From the NCBI GenBank assembly GCA_937894565.1, contig CALBHK010000018.1, positions 14,188 to 78,187 on the forward strand: 64,000 nucleotides of DNA, written 5' to 3'. The DNA is from an uncultured Chlamydiae bacterium (lineage in GTDB: Bacteria > Chlamydiota > Chlamydiia > Chlamydiales > CALBHK01). The notes below the pieces were generated by a model. It ran no database searches. It saw only the letters and a program-made list of their open reading frames with translations, and had not been told where the DNA came from. A program made the position numbers and the translations under genes. Below are positions 17,537 through 26,567 of this stretch, in pieces (within the stretch, counting starts at the first letter, position 1; each line of letters begins with the position of its first letter).

Positions 17537-18378
17537 GCTGGAAATCGACGATCGCTAAAAAACAAACATGGAAAGACTCAATTATGAGATCTAAACCAGT
17601 GACCGCCGAAGAAATGAAAGCGGATGTTTTAAAGCTTGTCATGCCTGAGATCAAAGAAAAAACTTCTTGGAAAAACACATTATCAATCGTTCCTAAAAAT
17701 GGTTTGGACGGAAAAAACGGAAAAGACGGTAAGCGAGGACCTAAAGGCGACAAAGGCGATCAGGGCCCGCAAGGACAAGCCGGAAAAGACGGGATCAATG
17801 GCATCGATGGCAAAAATGGAATCGATGGTCGAGACGGTGCGACTTGGCACTTAGTTTCTGACGAGCCCGAAGACATCGGAATGAATGGCGACTTTGCTTT
17901 CGATAAATCTAATCTTGAAATCTATTTCAAAGCAGACGGCGAATGGCAATCATTAGGCTCAATAAAAAGCGAAAATAAAACGGCTTTTGTAGGCGGCCTA
18001 AATGGTTCCAATGGTCTGTCAGCTTACGAGGTAGCTGTCAAAAATGGATTTGTAGGCACAGAGCAAGAGTGGCTCGATTCTCTGCAGGGTTCTGGCGGCG
18101 GAGGAGGAACTAGCCGCATCGTGAACACGATAACAACGAACACAACTTTAGCAGCAGCATTGAACACTGATTACATTTATTTTGTTGATAATGCCGTGAC
18201 TGCGACCATGCCGACTGCAATCGGAAATGAAAATCAATATTTCATAAAGGCCATTAGTTCAACGGCGCTTGTAGATTTTTCTCTAGGTCAGACTGGAGAC
18301 GGTTCATCAACGCTTTCGCTTTTAGAAAACGATTCAATAACTTTAATCAGCGATGGCGCGAATTGGAGGATAATCTAA
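17533..18378 (+). CDS. Collagen-like repeat tail/appendage protein
   Basis: A 281-residue protein. Residues about 57-100 are Gly-X-Y triplets (GLDGKNGKDGKRGPKGDKGD and similar), a collagen-like triple-helix segment common in phage fibres. It is followed by an FAFDKSNLEIYFKADGEWQ domain and a C-terminal beta-rich domain. A poly-Gly stretch (GSGGGGG) separates the last domain. It probably forms a trimeric fibre or linker at the tail. Confidence 0.7.
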   Translation: MSWKSTIAKKQTWKDSIMRSKPVTAEEMKADVLKLVMPEIKEKTSWKNTLSIVPKNGLDGKNGKDGKRGPKGDKGDQGPQGQAGKDGINGIDGKNGIDGRDGATWHLVSDEPEDIGMNGDFAFDKSNLEIYFKADGEWQSLGSIKSENKTAFVGGLNGSNGLSAYEVAVKNGFVGTEQEWLDSLQGSGGGGGTSRIVNTITTNTTLAAALNTDYIYFVDNAVTATMPTAIGNENQYFIKAISSTALVDFSLGQTGDGSSTLSLLENDSITLISDGANWRII

Positions 18379-18665
18379 TGACTTATTTTCCACGTTATCC
18401 AAACGGCGCAAGAACTACAGCGGAGTCTCAAACTATAAACATCGCAACCGATCAACTTCCAGCGGGATACGCGCAACGGGTCGACGAGGTTTCTGCGAGT
18501 GAAATTTATATCGGTTACGCACCAGCGGGATCAACAACGTCTGACAGTGTTTGGATGATTAAAAAAATTGAAGTTGTTGGAACAGAAACAATAATTACTT
18601 GGGCAGAGGCTGGAATATTTCCCGGTTTAGTTTGGGACGACAGACTTGGTTACACTTATGAATAG
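18378..18665 (+). CDS. Hypothetical virion protein, 95 aa
   Basis: The ATG at 18378 has a GGAGG box 7 bp upstream and overlaps the previous stop, so it is preferred to an in-frame ATG 15 bp earlier. The protein is small and beta-rich with aromatic residues (SVWMIKKIEVVGTETIITWA). It may be a tail-associated factor; I do not recognise a family. Confidence 0.55.
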   Translation: MTYFPRYPNGARTTAESQTINIATDQLPAGYAQRVDEVSASEIYIGYAPAGSTTSDSVWMIKKIEVVGTETIITWAEAGIFPGLVWDDRLGYTYE

Positions 18666-18693
18666 AGGAATTTAAAAAACATTAACAACTATT

Positions 18694-18711
18694 GCCTGAT
18701 AACTACGGGCC
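18694..18711 (+). promoter_or_regulatory. Weak hairpin with ATAACTA core, related to the coat-leader element
   Basis: GCCT-GATAACTAC-GGGC followed by CTAGGAG just before the next start codon copies the arrangement at 9231-9252 (ATAACTA, CGGGC, TAGGAG). The stem has four pairs including a G-T pair. The same leader type before two genes suggests a shared translational or transcriptional signal. Confidence 0.35.
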
Positions 18712-18723
18712 TAGGAGTAAAGA

Positions 18724-19152
18724 ATGAGTAAAGCAAATGGATTTGAGAATGATGTTGTAGCGTTAACTTTTAACAAAAGTTTAGCGTCACATCTTGGAAC
18801 TTTAGCAACAACTGGGAACACTGATTTATATGTCAGCCTTCACACGGGTGATCCAGGCGAGTCGGGCAATCAGACAACAAGTGAGTGCGCTTATGGTGCA
18901 TACGCTCGTGTTGCCGTTGTTCGCACGTCTTCTGGTTGGACGGTTTCAGGAAACCAAGTTCAGAACACAGCGGTTATCAATTTCCCAGAATGCACATCTG
19001 GATCTGAGGTTGTTTCACACTTCGCAATTGGAACAGCGTCTAGTTCTACTGGACAAATTCTTTACAAAGGCGCTCTGACTGCATCTCGCACGGTTTCGTC
19101 TGGGATCACGTTACAGTTTCCAGCTACATCGATCACAATTACAGAGGACTAA
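18724..19152 (+). CDS. Phage appendage protein, same family as 45313-45753
   Basis: A 142-residue protein with DLYVSLHTGDPGESG, AYARVAVVR and VVSHFAIGTASSSTGQILYKGAL. The same blocks occur in the gene at 45313 of the other phage (WYAALFTSDPTETG, YARVAV, THWALMDAST). Such proteins are widespread in tailed phages next to capsid or tail genes and are often annotated tail-fibre or decoration proteins. No enzymatic motif. Confidence 0.6.
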   Translation: MSKANGFENDVVALTFNKSLASHLGTLATTGNTDLYVSLHTGDPGESGNQTTSECAYGAYARVAVVRTSSGWTVSGNQVQNTAVINFPECTSGSEVVSHFAIGTASSSTGQILYKGALTASRTVSSGITLQFPATSITITED

Positions 19153-19368
19153 ATGACGAATCAAGAAATGGTTTTAGCATTAAGAGGAACTCGAGATCAA
19201 AAGCAAATGCTTTATGATTATTTTTTTGAACGCATCGCTCAGGGCGAGTCGCTTGATGAGAGTGAAATTCCTTTATTTGAGGCGGCTCGAAAAGCTTTAT
19301 CAGAAAAACAAGCTAAAATTGTCACCATGTCGGGATCTGCTACTGGATCAAGTGGGGCTGTGGGATGA
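19153..19368 (+). CDS. Hypothetical protein, 71 aa
   Basis: A short helical protein (LRGTRDQKQMLYDYFFERIA) with a Gly/Ser-rich end, coupled to both neighbours: it starts immediately after the previous stop and overlaps the next gene by 4 bp. Function unknown. Confidence 0.5.
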   Translation: MTNQEMVLALRGTRDQKQMLYDYFFERIAQGESLDESEIPLFEAARKALSEKQAKIVTMSGSATGSSGAVG

Positions 19369-20240
19369 TTCGAGGCGTTTGGGACTTAGTACAGGCGGTT
19401 GACAACGGAAGAACTAATTATTCTTCATGGCGTAAAACACCATCGCAAATTAACACTGCCTCAAACTGGTTTGATTTATCAATGAGTCCCGGCAACCCGA
19501 TCCCTCAATATTATGCAGCATCACCATTAATTGCGCAGCAAATGAAAAGATCAACGGACGGCGGAATAAATCACGGATCTTCTGTCTCGTCTGGCGATTA
19601 TCAAAAGTATTTAAAAACTTTTAAAGTCACGTATGGCTCTGCGACGGGCTTACCGATGCCTTATGTTTTGTGTGATTATCTTTTGTATTATCCATTTGTC
19701 GATATGGGGACGAACGACGAACAAATAATGGACAACACTTTAGCGCTGCCAAGATATACGGACGGCGTTGGTGTTCAGATGATGGCCGTATCTGTCGCGG
19801 CGGGCACATCTTTATCGCCACGATTTACAGTGAATTATACAAACTCTGACGGCGTTTCTGGGCGTACAAGTAAAACAGTGACGATGAGTCTAGCGACTGC
19901 AAACGGTTCAATTTTAAATTGTCATCATGGACTTAACACTGTGATCGGAAGTGTCCCTTTCATTGGGCTTCAAACCGGTGACAAGGGCGTTAGATCAATA
20001 GAGTCCGTGACATTTCCTTCGACTTTAGATGTGGGATTATTTGCTTTGGTTTTGGTTAAACCATTAATGACTGGAACTATTTTCGAGACAACATCGCCAA
20101 GTGAAACGGAGTTGATAGTGCATCAATCTCAGCTCCCTAAAATTTATGATGATGCTTATTTAAATTTATTGGTGTGTCCGAGTGCCGCAATTAACGGGTT
20201 AACTTTTTTCGGAGACATCGAAACGGTATGGAACAAATAG
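19365..20240 (+). CDS. Putative tail/virion surface protein, paralogue of next gene
   Basis: A 291-residue beta-rich protein. Shared blocks with the following gene are LPRYTDGVGVQ, the LVKPL segment, LPKIYDDAYL and a final GDIETVW. It carries no catalytic motif. Tandem duplication of a surface protein is common at receptor-binding loci. I infer a tail or capsid surface role. Confidence 0.6.
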   Translation: MIRGVWDLVQAVDNGRTNYSSWRKTPSQINTASNWFDLSMSPGNPIPQYYAASPLIAQQMKRSTDGGINHGSSVSSGDYQKYLKTFKVTYGSATGLPMPYVLCDYLLYYPFVDMGTNDEQIMDNTLALPRYTDGVGVQMMAVSVAAGTSLSPRFTVNYTNSDGVSGRTSKTVTMSLATANGSILNCHHGLNTVIGSVPFIGLQTGDKGVRSIESVTFPSTLDVGLFALVLVKPLMTGTIFETTSPSETELIVHQSQLPKIYDDAYLNLLVCPSAAINGLTFFGDIETVWNK

Positions 20241-20249
20241 GAGTATAGT

Positions 20250-21407
20250 ATGGCAGGTTTTACATCTTTTGACGACATGATACAACAGGCGACGGTAAAC
20301 GGGCGAAGCTTGCGAGTTGATTGGAATAAGAACTTTTTACCAACAACAGCGGCCACAGCGAGTGAGTGTCATTTCTTGGCCCGTGGTGCTGGAAATCCTG
20401 GTGCTGATTCACTTTTCAACACAGGAACTAACTTACTATTTCAGCCAGTAACATCATCAACGGCGAACGCATCACCGATTTTATCGGGCGACAGCGTAAG
20501 TCCGTATTATAAATACATTGCAAATGCCTCTGCGTGGTCAACAGCAGCAACAACAGCGCCATGTATTTTAACTTTAGTTGATTTGGTTGGTTTCTATCGA
20601 GTGACATCTGTTACGACGACGACAGCGCAATCAACGACAAACACATTAGCATCATTTAGCACGTTCACGGCTGATGCTTCGACTGATGTTTGTACTCATT
20701 CAAATATCAACTTGATGCCTTACACGAGAGTAAGATTAACAACAACAACAACCTTGCCCGGTGGTTTGGCCACCGCAACAGATTACTATGTAATTAAAGT
20801 AACAGATACGACAATAAAGCTAGCCACATCTTACGCGAATGCGGTCGCTGGTACTGCGATTAACATTACTGACGCAGGAACCGGAACACACACGATTAAC
20901 ACTCTACTACCTCGATATACAAATGGCGCTGGATTGCAGTCGATAATTTGGAATACAAACGCGACGCCTCTGGGTGCTGCAACTCCGAACTTGTCTTTGG
21001 GTTATACGAATGAACAGCAAACAGCATCGCGTGCAACACCGACAACGTTGCCAGTTGGGAAGACAACACCAGCCAATGGCTTGATTTTATATTCAGGAAC
21101 TGGATCAGGTAAGTACAACCCATATATGCCTCGTCAGGGTGGTGATGGTGGGATCGCACAAATCGACACAATTCAAAACTCTACCTCATACGTGTCTGGT
21201 GAATACTCAGTCGGCCTTGTAAAGCCTTTGTTTAATTTACCGATCACGACTTTGGGTATCGCATCAGAGCGTGAGTTTTTATCCCAGGTTCCTGGTGGAT
21301 TGCCGCGCATTTACGACGGCGCGGCTCTGTACTGGATACTTAACTCAGGCGCTGCGACTCCGGTCAACTCGGCTTTCGTTGGTCATTTTGACGTGGTATG
21401 GGGCTGA
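20250..21407 (+). CDS. Putative tail/virion surface protein, larger paralogue
   Basis: A 385-residue protein homologous to the preceding one at both ends (LPRYTNGAGLQ, LVKPLF, LPRIYDGAALY, GHFDVVW) with an insertion of about 90 residues (around residues 125-215, Thr-rich, TATDYYVIKVTDTTIKLATS) that resembles a separate beta domain. The tandem copies suggest duplication and domain acquisition. Confidence 0.6.
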   Translation: MAGFTSFDDMIQQATVNGRSLRVDWNKNFLPTTAATASECHFLARGAGNPGADSLFNTGTNLLFQPVTSSTANASPILSGDSVSPYYKYIANASAWSTAATTAPCILTLVDLVGFYRVTSVTTTTAQSTTNTLASFSTFTADASTDVCTHSNINLMPYTRVRLTTTTTLPGGLATATDYYVIKVTDTTIKLATSYANAVAGTAINITDAGTGTHTINTLLPRYTNGAGLQSIIWNTNATPLGAATPNLSLGYTNEQQTASRATPTTLPVGKTTPANGLILYSGTGSGKYNPYMPRQGGDGGIAQIDTIQNSTSYVSGEYSVGLVKPLFNLPITTLGIASEREFLSQVPGGLPRIYDGAALYWILNSGAATPVNSAFVGHFDVVWG

Positions 21408-21412
21408 TCTAG

Positions 21413-22198
21413 ATGGCATTAATTGGAAACCAAACAATCTTAAATAAATCGTTTCAAAGGGTTCACGGGGGGACAACAACCGCGCTTTCAAATCACGGCA
21501 ATACTAAAGCGTTAAGCCTTTCGACGAATATTTTAAGAGCGCGCGGACAACTCCAATTTAATAAGTCCTCAATTCCAGGAACTGGTTACGGTCCCGGGTC
21601 GGCGTTCATGCTACCGATTAAAGGCGGTGAACTTGGGCCGAGAAGAAATGTTGAGGGCGTTGCAACGGTAACAGGTGCGGCTTTAAGTGCAAAGATTGCG
21701 GCTCTGGATTCGATTGCCGGTGTTGCAACAGTAACAGGATCGGCGAACGCTGTTGGCTTGGTTGAAATCGAAGCGTCTGCCGCAGGCAGCGCAACGGTAA
21801 CGGCTGACACGATTGTCACCTCGTCAATGAGTGCAACTGTGGCGGGTGCTGCGACTGTTGTGGCTAACCTTGGTGCGATCATTCCAATTGAGGCGTCAGC
21901 CGCCGGTATTGCGTCCTCTTCTGTGAATTTAAAAGGTACGGGACGACTTGGCGGAACCATTTCAATCGGTGCGTCTGGGTATTTATCAAATGATGATGTT
22001 GAGCGCTTGGCGGCTGCTGTTTGGGAAGCGATTTTAGCAGATCATGCCACTGCGGGGACCACTGGAAAAGCGTTATCAGACGCGGGCGGAGCCGGAAACC
22101 CTTGGTCATCAGAGCTTTCATCAAACAACGATCCAAATACTTTCGGCGAACGAATACAAAAACTTTTAACTAAGGGTCAATTTTTAGGACTTAAATAG
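21413..22198 (+). CDS. Repeat-containing virion protein, 261 aa
   Basis: The central part (residues about 80-165) is made of degenerate Ala/Val/Thr repeats of the type GVATVTGAAL and GSATVTADT. The C-terminus NDDVERLAAAVWEAILADHA followed by GERIQKLLTKGQ is a recurrent phage end module. The repeat composition resembles the much longer protein at 46878 in the other phage. It may form a fibrous or decoration structure. Confidence 0.55.
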   Translation: MALIGNQTILNKSFQRVHGGTTTALSNHGNTKALSLSTNILRARGQLQFNKSSIPGTGYGPGSAFMLPIKGGELGPRRNVEGVATVTGAALSAKIAALDSIAGVATVTGSANAVGLVEIEASAAGSATVTADTIVTSSMSATVAGAATVVANLGAIIPIEASAAGIASSSVNLKGTGRLGGTISIGASGYLSNDDVERLAAAVWEAILADHATAGTTGKALSDAGGAGNPWSSELSSNNDPNTFGERIQKLLTKGQFLGLK

Positions 22199-22206
22199 AG
22201 GAAAAA

Positions 22207-23403
22207 ATGGCGATTTTAGCACCACAAATTCAACAAAAATTCACCGATGACAGTGGCGCTCCTCTCGTCGGTGGAAAAGTTTACACCTATGAAGCTGGAA
22301 CAACGACGCCGCTTGAGACTTACACCGATGCGACAGAGGACACAGCAAATGCTAATCCGATCATATTGGACTCTAACGGCGCTTGCGACATGTGGCTTGG
22401 CTCCCGCGCTTACAAGTTTGTCATAACTGACTCTTCGGACGTAACTCTAAAAACAACAGACAACGTCAATCAAGCATCTGAAAACACAGAGTCAAGCCCG
22501 GATCTTTTGCAAAATTTTGGATTGAGCGCATCAACTGGGTCAAGTGCATTAACGATAAACCTAACAAACTCGACAGGTGCCGATCCTACCGCTCTTAGTC
22601 CGGTAACTGTGGGGTTTCGCTCTACAACATTATCTAGCGGATTAACTTCGGTGTTAACTGTTGGTTCGTCTTTAGGGATGGTTGTTTCAAGTGGTTCAAC
22701 TTTGGGCCATGCAAACGGCGTCACTGATTATATTTATGTATACTTATTAAATTACAACGGCGTAGCTGAAATGGCGGTTTCATCAACTCTTTATCCTGAA
22801 ACTGGGCTCTATACCACTGTGGCTGAGGGTGCAAGCGGCGCGGCTGATTCTCGGTCACCGATCTACTCAATTGCAGCTAGAACAAATGTCCCGATAAGAG
22901 TTGTTGGAAGATTAACGGTAAATCAAGCAACTGCCGGAACGTGGTCAACGGCACCATCTCAAATTCAAGCGGGGGCAATTAGTCAAATATTTTACTCTAG
23001 CACAGTGTCAGAGGGGACGTGGACGCCTGCTTGGTCCTTCGGCGGAGGCAGCACCGGAATGACGTTTAGTGTTCAAAGTGGATATTACTTTAAGACCGGA
23101 AGAATGGTGACGTGTTGGGGATGGTTGACCTTTACCTCTCGTGGATCATCAACTGGTTCGGCAAAGCTAACGGGCCTTCCTTTTACGAGTGTTAACAATG
23201 CAAATTATGGAAGTTCTGCGGCGATTGTTTTTTCAAGCTGGTCCGGTTCCACCGGGACGATGACTGGCTATGTTAATTCAAACTCAACGGATGCGACGAT
23301 TTTAAAAAGCCCATCTGGGGTTGGGTCATCTTCTGCGCTTTCATCTGGCGACATGAGTGACAACTCTATTTTTACATTTTCGTTTACTTATTTAACGGCC
23401 TAG
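22207..23403 (+). CDS. Tail fibre/spike-like protein, copy 1
   Basis: The first 85 residues (PQIQQKFTDDSGAPLVGGKVY, YEAGTTTPLETYTDAT, NPIILDSNGACDMWLGS) form a virion-anchor domain that is nearly repeated in the gene at 23644. The middle also aligns (SSGSTLGHANGV, YSIAARTN). The C-terminal third is different and Gly/Ser/Trp-rich. A shared anchor with different tips is typical of alternative receptor-binding proteins. Confidence 0.7.
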   Translation: MAILAPQIQQKFTDDSGAPLVGGKVYTYEAGTTTPLETYTDATEDTANANPIILDSNGACDMWLGSRAYKFVITDSSDVTLKTTDNVNQASENTESSPDLLQNFGLSASTGSSALTINLTNSTGADPTALSPVTVGFRSTTLSSGLTSVLTVGSSLGMVVSSGSTLGHANGVTDYIYVYLLNYNGVAEMAVSSTLYPETGLYTTVAEGASGAADSRSPIYSIAARTNVPIRVVGRLTVNQATAGTWSTAPSQIQAGAISQIFYSSTVSEGTWTPAWSFGGGSTGMTFSVQSGYYFKTGRMVTCWGWLTFTSRGSSTGSAKLTGLPFTSVNNANYGSSAAIVFSSWSGSTGTMTGYVNSNSTDATILKSPSGVGSSSALSSGDMSDNSIFTFSFTYLTA

Positions 23404-23412
23404 GGGGAGCGC

Positions 23413-23643
23413 ATGGATGCGATCACAGAAAAAACAAAAATACCACTGTTTACGTTATTTTCGATAGGCCCTGTTGTGATCGGATTCATTGTTTGGATTT
23501 CGATGCTTTATTCGAATGTTTCCGCAAACACACAAGACATTCAAGATTTAAAACAAGAAAAAAAAGATATGGTTCACGAATTAAAAGAAATCAACAAGTC
23601 GTTAGTAGAAATAAAAACGACTTTAAAAATTAAGGAGCCTTAA
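23413..23643 (+). CDS. Small membrane protein with coiled coil (haemolysin XhlA/holin-like)
   Basis: A 76-residue protein with one hydrophobic helix (residues about 14-35, FTLFSIGPVVIGFIVWISM) followed by a coiled coil (IQDLKQEKKDMVHELKEINK). The pattern, reversed in order, recalls XhlA-like lysis accessories. It lies between the two tail-fibre paralogues, an unusual site for a lysis gene, so the role is uncertain. Confidence 0.5.
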   Translation: MDAITEKTKIPLFTLFSIGPVVIGFIVWISMLYSNVSANTQDIQDLKQEKKDMVHELKEINKSLVEIKTTLKIKEP

Positions 23644-24921
23644 ATGGCAATTCTTCCTCCACAAATTAGACAAAGATATTTTTCAGCCTCTGGGCTTCCG
23701 CTATCTGGCGGCAAGCTGTACACCTATGAAGCTGGGACAACAACACCACAAATCACGTATACAGACGCAACCGAAACAAGTTCGAATACAAATCCTATTA
23801 TTTTAGACGCAAACGGGGAGTGTGATTTGTGGATGGGTGGCGCTAAATCTTATAAAGTTAAATTAACCGATTCTGCCGACGTTGAACAATGGACGGTTGA
23901 CAACGTTAATCAATCATCAATTACAAGCCTTGCGAGTGCTGACTATATTGAAAATCTTGGAATCACTTGCTCGGTAAGCTCTAACGCCTTAACGATTAAT
24001 GTAAAAGCTGCCGACGGTTCAACCCCAAGTATAGGAAATGCTGTTAGGGTTGGCTTTAGATCAAGCTCACTATCAAACGGGCTTCCTTCTTTGGTAACAA
24101 TTCAAAGCGCTTTGTCGATGACGGTTTCTAGCGGGTCAACGTTGGGACACACAAGCGGAGTTGATTTATACATATATGTTTACTTAATTAACAATGACGG
24201 CGTGGCAGAAATTGCGGTTTCCGGCACGTATTACACTGAAGAGTCGGCAAAAAGCACGACGGCAGAGGGTGGTGCTGGCGGTGCTGACAGCGGATCAACA
24301 ATTTACTCGGTCGCTGCTCGCACTAATAAGGCAATAAGATTAATTGGACGACTAACGTCAAACCAAGCGGCGGCTGGTACTTGGGCTGCGGCTCCTATTG
24401 AAATTCAAACGGGATTTTCTGCTGGGTCGTCTGTTATCAACACCTCACAAATTGCAAACTTAGCGATAACCACAGCAAAGCTCGACAATTTGTCTGTAAC
24501 AACAGGAAAAATCGCAGATGGCGCTGTAACAAGAGACAAGCTAGAGGCCTTGGGGCATCAAATTAGTTCTTCGAGCGGGTCATTTTCAACGACTTCAACA
24601 TCGCAAGTCGATGTTACAAATCTTTCAGTAACGATTACAACCTCAGGACGACCAGTGGCGGTCGGCTTAATTTCTGGAAGTCAGATCGGGACAAACTATG
24701 TTGGGCCGTCCGGATCAAACGGCGGACTTGTTTATATAAAAAGAGATTCGACAGACATTAGCAGAAATGACTTTGACCCAAACACGCGGGTCGCGCCTGG
24801 AGTGATATTCATGCTCGATACGCCGTCCGCTGGAACTTACGTATACAAAGTGCAAGCTGTGTCGTCAGCAAGCACTAGCATGTACGTTTCTCATTGTAAG
24901 CTGTACGCTTACGAACTTTAA
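23644..24921 (+). CDS. Tail fibre/spike-like protein, copy 2
   Basis: A 425-residue paralogue of the protein at 22207: the same anchor (PQIRQRYFSASGLPLSGGKLY, YEAGTTTPQITYTDAT) and middle blocks, then an NTSQIANLAITTAKLDNLSV repeat region of the type found in phage fibres, and a new C-terminal domain ending in SMYVSHCKLYAYEL. The C-terminal domain may be the receptor-binding head. Confidence 0.7.
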   Translation: MAILPPQIRQRYFSASGLPLSGGKLYTYEAGTTTPQITYTDATETSSNTNPIILDANGECDLWMGGAKSYKVKLTDSADVEQWTVDNVNQSSITSLASADYIENLGITCSVSSNALTINVKAADGSTPSIGNAVRVGFRSSSLSNGLPSLVTIQSALSMTVSSGSTLGHTSGVDLYIYVYLINNDGVAEIAVSGTYYTEESAKSTTAEGGAGGADSGSTIYSVAARTNKAIRLIGRLTSNQAAAGTWAAAPIEIQTGFSAGSSVINTSQIANLAITTAKLDNLSVTTGKIADGAVTRDKLEALGHQISSSSGSFSTTSTSQVDVTNLSVTITTSGRPVAVGLISGSQIGTNYVGPSGSNGGLVYIKRDSTDISRNDFDPNTRVAPGVIFMLDTPSAGTYVYKVQAVSSASTSMYVSHCKLYAYEL

Positions 24922-24949
24922 AATCAAAAACCAAAGGAGAAAAACAAAA

Positions 24950-25318
24950 ATGGAAATCTTAAACAAACTACAATCAATAAGCGAAAGCTTAGGAATAGGA
25001 AAAATACAAGTGGAAGAAGTAAAATCAGAAGTCGAAGTCTACGGCCAAGCAAAATTTGAAGAAGGAAAACTTGCAGGATTCGAAGAAGGCAAAAAAGCCG
25101 GATACGAAGAAGGTTTTCAAGCAGGTGTGGCCAGCGTTCCGGTTAGCCCCGTCGGTGAAGTACCTCCTCAAGGCGATAAAATTTATTCACAAGCTGAGCT
25201 TGATCAAAAGATCGCTGAGGAAAAAGCTGCTCAATTGGTTGATTTAGAGTTGAAACTTGAATCAGCTTTGCAACAAGAGGCGATCGATTTAAAGACCGCA
25301 CTTTTCCCGAAGGTTTAA
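24950..25318 (+). CDS. Hypothetical helical protein with EEGxxAG repeats, 122 aa
   Basis: Residues about 36-60 contain three imperfect repeats of the type FEEGKLAG/FEEGKKAG/YEEGFQAG, and the C-terminal half is a predicted coiled coil (LDQKIAEEKAAQLVDLELKL). A good ribosome-binding site (AAGGAGAAA) precedes the start. Function unknown; it heads a run of small genes leading to lysis candidates. Confidence 0.5.
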   Translation: MEILNKLQSISESLGIGKIQVEEVKSEVEVYGQAKFEEGKLAGFEEGKKAGYEEGFQAGVASVPVSPVGEVPPQGDKIYSQAELDQKIAEEKAAQLVDLELKLESALQQEAIDLKTALFPKV

Positions 25319-25320
25319 TC

Positions 25321-25524
25321 ATGGAAGCAAAAGAAATTGTTTTAAAACATGCTCAAGCATGCGCGAAAGAATTAGCAAAAGAAATCTATTTGCCAAAGAT
25401 TAGAAAAGTCGTGGCAGATAGTCCGAATCCTTATGACGACGTTGTGTTGGGCGCTCTAGAGCCACTTATCGCAGACGCACTAGAAAAGGATTTTGTTGCA
25501 AAGCTTGCTCCGAAGGTTGGATGA
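25321..25524 (+). CDS. Hypothetical protein, 67 aa
   Basis: A small helical protein of Ala/Lys/Glu composition (HAQACAKELAKEIYLPKIRK) without recognisable motif. Spacing of 2 bp to the previous gene and zero to the next supports expression as a unit. Confidence 0.5.
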   Translation: MEAKEIVLKHAQACAKELAKEIYLPKIRKVVADSPNPYDDVVLGALEPLIADALEKDFVAKLAPKVG

Positions 25525-25770
25525 ATGGAATCATTTTTTACAGCGATCAAAGCACTAGGAGCTGCGGCAATTTCGCAAATGTCTGGCCCGAAAGCTTGGC
25601 TTGCTTCAATCGTGTTTAAGGTTGTGATTTTCGTTTTAGATTATTTCAAAGTTAAGCACGAATTAAAAAAGCAATTTGAAGAAAAGTTGAATGCGTATGA
25701 AGCCGACAAAGCTAATGCGCTTTTAACGGAAAAAGAAAAAGATGAAAGTCTTGATCGTTTTCTTAAGTAG
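25525..25770 (+). CDS. Membrane protein with cytoplasmic/periplasmic coiled coil; candidate inner-membrane spanin
   Basis: An 81-residue protein with a hydrophobic helix at about residues 23-42 (KAWLASIVFKVVIFVLDYF) followed by a charged coiled coil (HELKKQFEEKLNAYEADKAN). It is overlapped in another frame by a small lipoprotein gene, the same layout as Rz/Rz1 pairs. The coiled coil is shorter than usual for Rz. Spanin function is inference from arrangement. Confidence 0.45.
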   Translation: MESFFTAIKALGAAAISQMSGPKAWLASIVFKVVIFVLDYFKVKHELKKQFEEKLNAYEADKANALLTEKEKDESLDRFLK

Positions 25771-26008
25771 CATTTTATTTGCTTGCGACGGGACGCGAGT
25801 CCCGATCGTTGTTATTGATTCGAAAGCGGGAATCATTAAAAACCGCACAGTAACCGGAGTTAATGAAAAGACGGGTGAGTTCGTACTTGAGCAGCGACCT
25901 AATTTAATTTTGTCGGCTGAAACTATCGACGGGCTCATCTGCACCACTCCAGGCGCTTACAACTGGGGAAATATGAAGTTCAAATATTGGTGGTTAAATG
26001 TTCGCTAA
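25742..26008 (+). CDS. Putative lipoprotein; candidate outer-membrane spanin partner
   Basis: An 88-residue protein starting MKVLIVFLSSILFACDG, a signal peptide with lipobox Cys 15. The mature part is not Pro-rich as Rz1 usually is and ends in aromatic residues (FKYWWLNVR). It overlaps the preceding membrane protein by 29 bp and the following peptidase-like gene by 11 bp. Confidence 0.5.
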   Translation: MKVLIVFLSSILFACDGTRVPIVVIDSKAGIIKNRTVTGVNEKTGEFVLEQRPNLILSAETIDGLICTTPGAYNWGNMKFKYWWLNVR

Positions 26009-26567
26009 ACTTAGAGACATTTTTTTGTGGCTAGTGACTCCGATTCAAAAGCTTTTGCAAAGGCTATCGAGACCAGAGCCAGAAATGACTAGAGATCAAG
26101 TTAGCGCTATTTTAAAACGCTATCGCAAGGGCGATCTTCTTGTGAGCTACGAAGGCGGTCGATTAACCTCTCCTTTTATTCCTGGCGACTGGGATCATCT
26201 TGCTGTGATAAATAACGAAAAAAAAGTCATTGAGGCAATAGCGCCTAAAGTTAGGGCTCAAGATTTAGAGGAATGGTTATTTAAGAAAAAAGGTGTTGCG
26301 CTTGTCAGATACACCGGGAACAAGCTTGTAAATTATCAGGCGTCTATTTTTGTTAATAAGTTTATCGGATGGCCCTATGATTATCTGTTTAAGTTTGGAA
26401 ACAAAAAGGCTTATTGCTCTGAAATTGGGTTTTTATCATATCACGAATTTGATGACTCGTTCATGAGTCACGTTTTGAAGAATAAAGAAATTACGCCGCA
26501 AGATTTTTACGACGCCGCTTTTAAAGAAATCAGCAATTTAAAAATAGTTTACGAGGTTAGAAATTGA
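25998..26567 (+). CDS. YiiX/NlpC-P60-like permuted cysteine peptidase
   Basis: A 189-residue protein with GDLLVSYEGG, GDWDHLAVI (candidate His) and KKAYCSEIGFL (candidate Cys), the order and spacing of the circularly permuted NlpC/P60 group typified by YiiX. These enzymes cleave cell-wall peptides or lipids; the substrate here is unknown. It overlaps the next gene by 4 bp, and together they may provide lytic activity. Confidence 0.65.
   Translation: MFAKLRDIFLWLVTPIQKLLQRLSRPEPEMTRDQVSAILKRYRKGDLLVSYEGGRLTSPFIPGDWDHLAVINNEKKVIEAIAPKVRAQDLEEWLFKKKGVALVRYTGNKLVNYQASIFVNKFIGWPYDYLFKFGNKKAYCSEIGFLSYHEFDDSFMSHVLKNKEITPQDFYDAAFKEISNLKIVYEVRN

Noticed and set aside
19365..24921. Diversity-generating retroelement at the duplicated tail genes
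   Set aside because: No reverse transcriptase gene or template/variable repeat pair was seen; ordinary duplication explains the paralogues.
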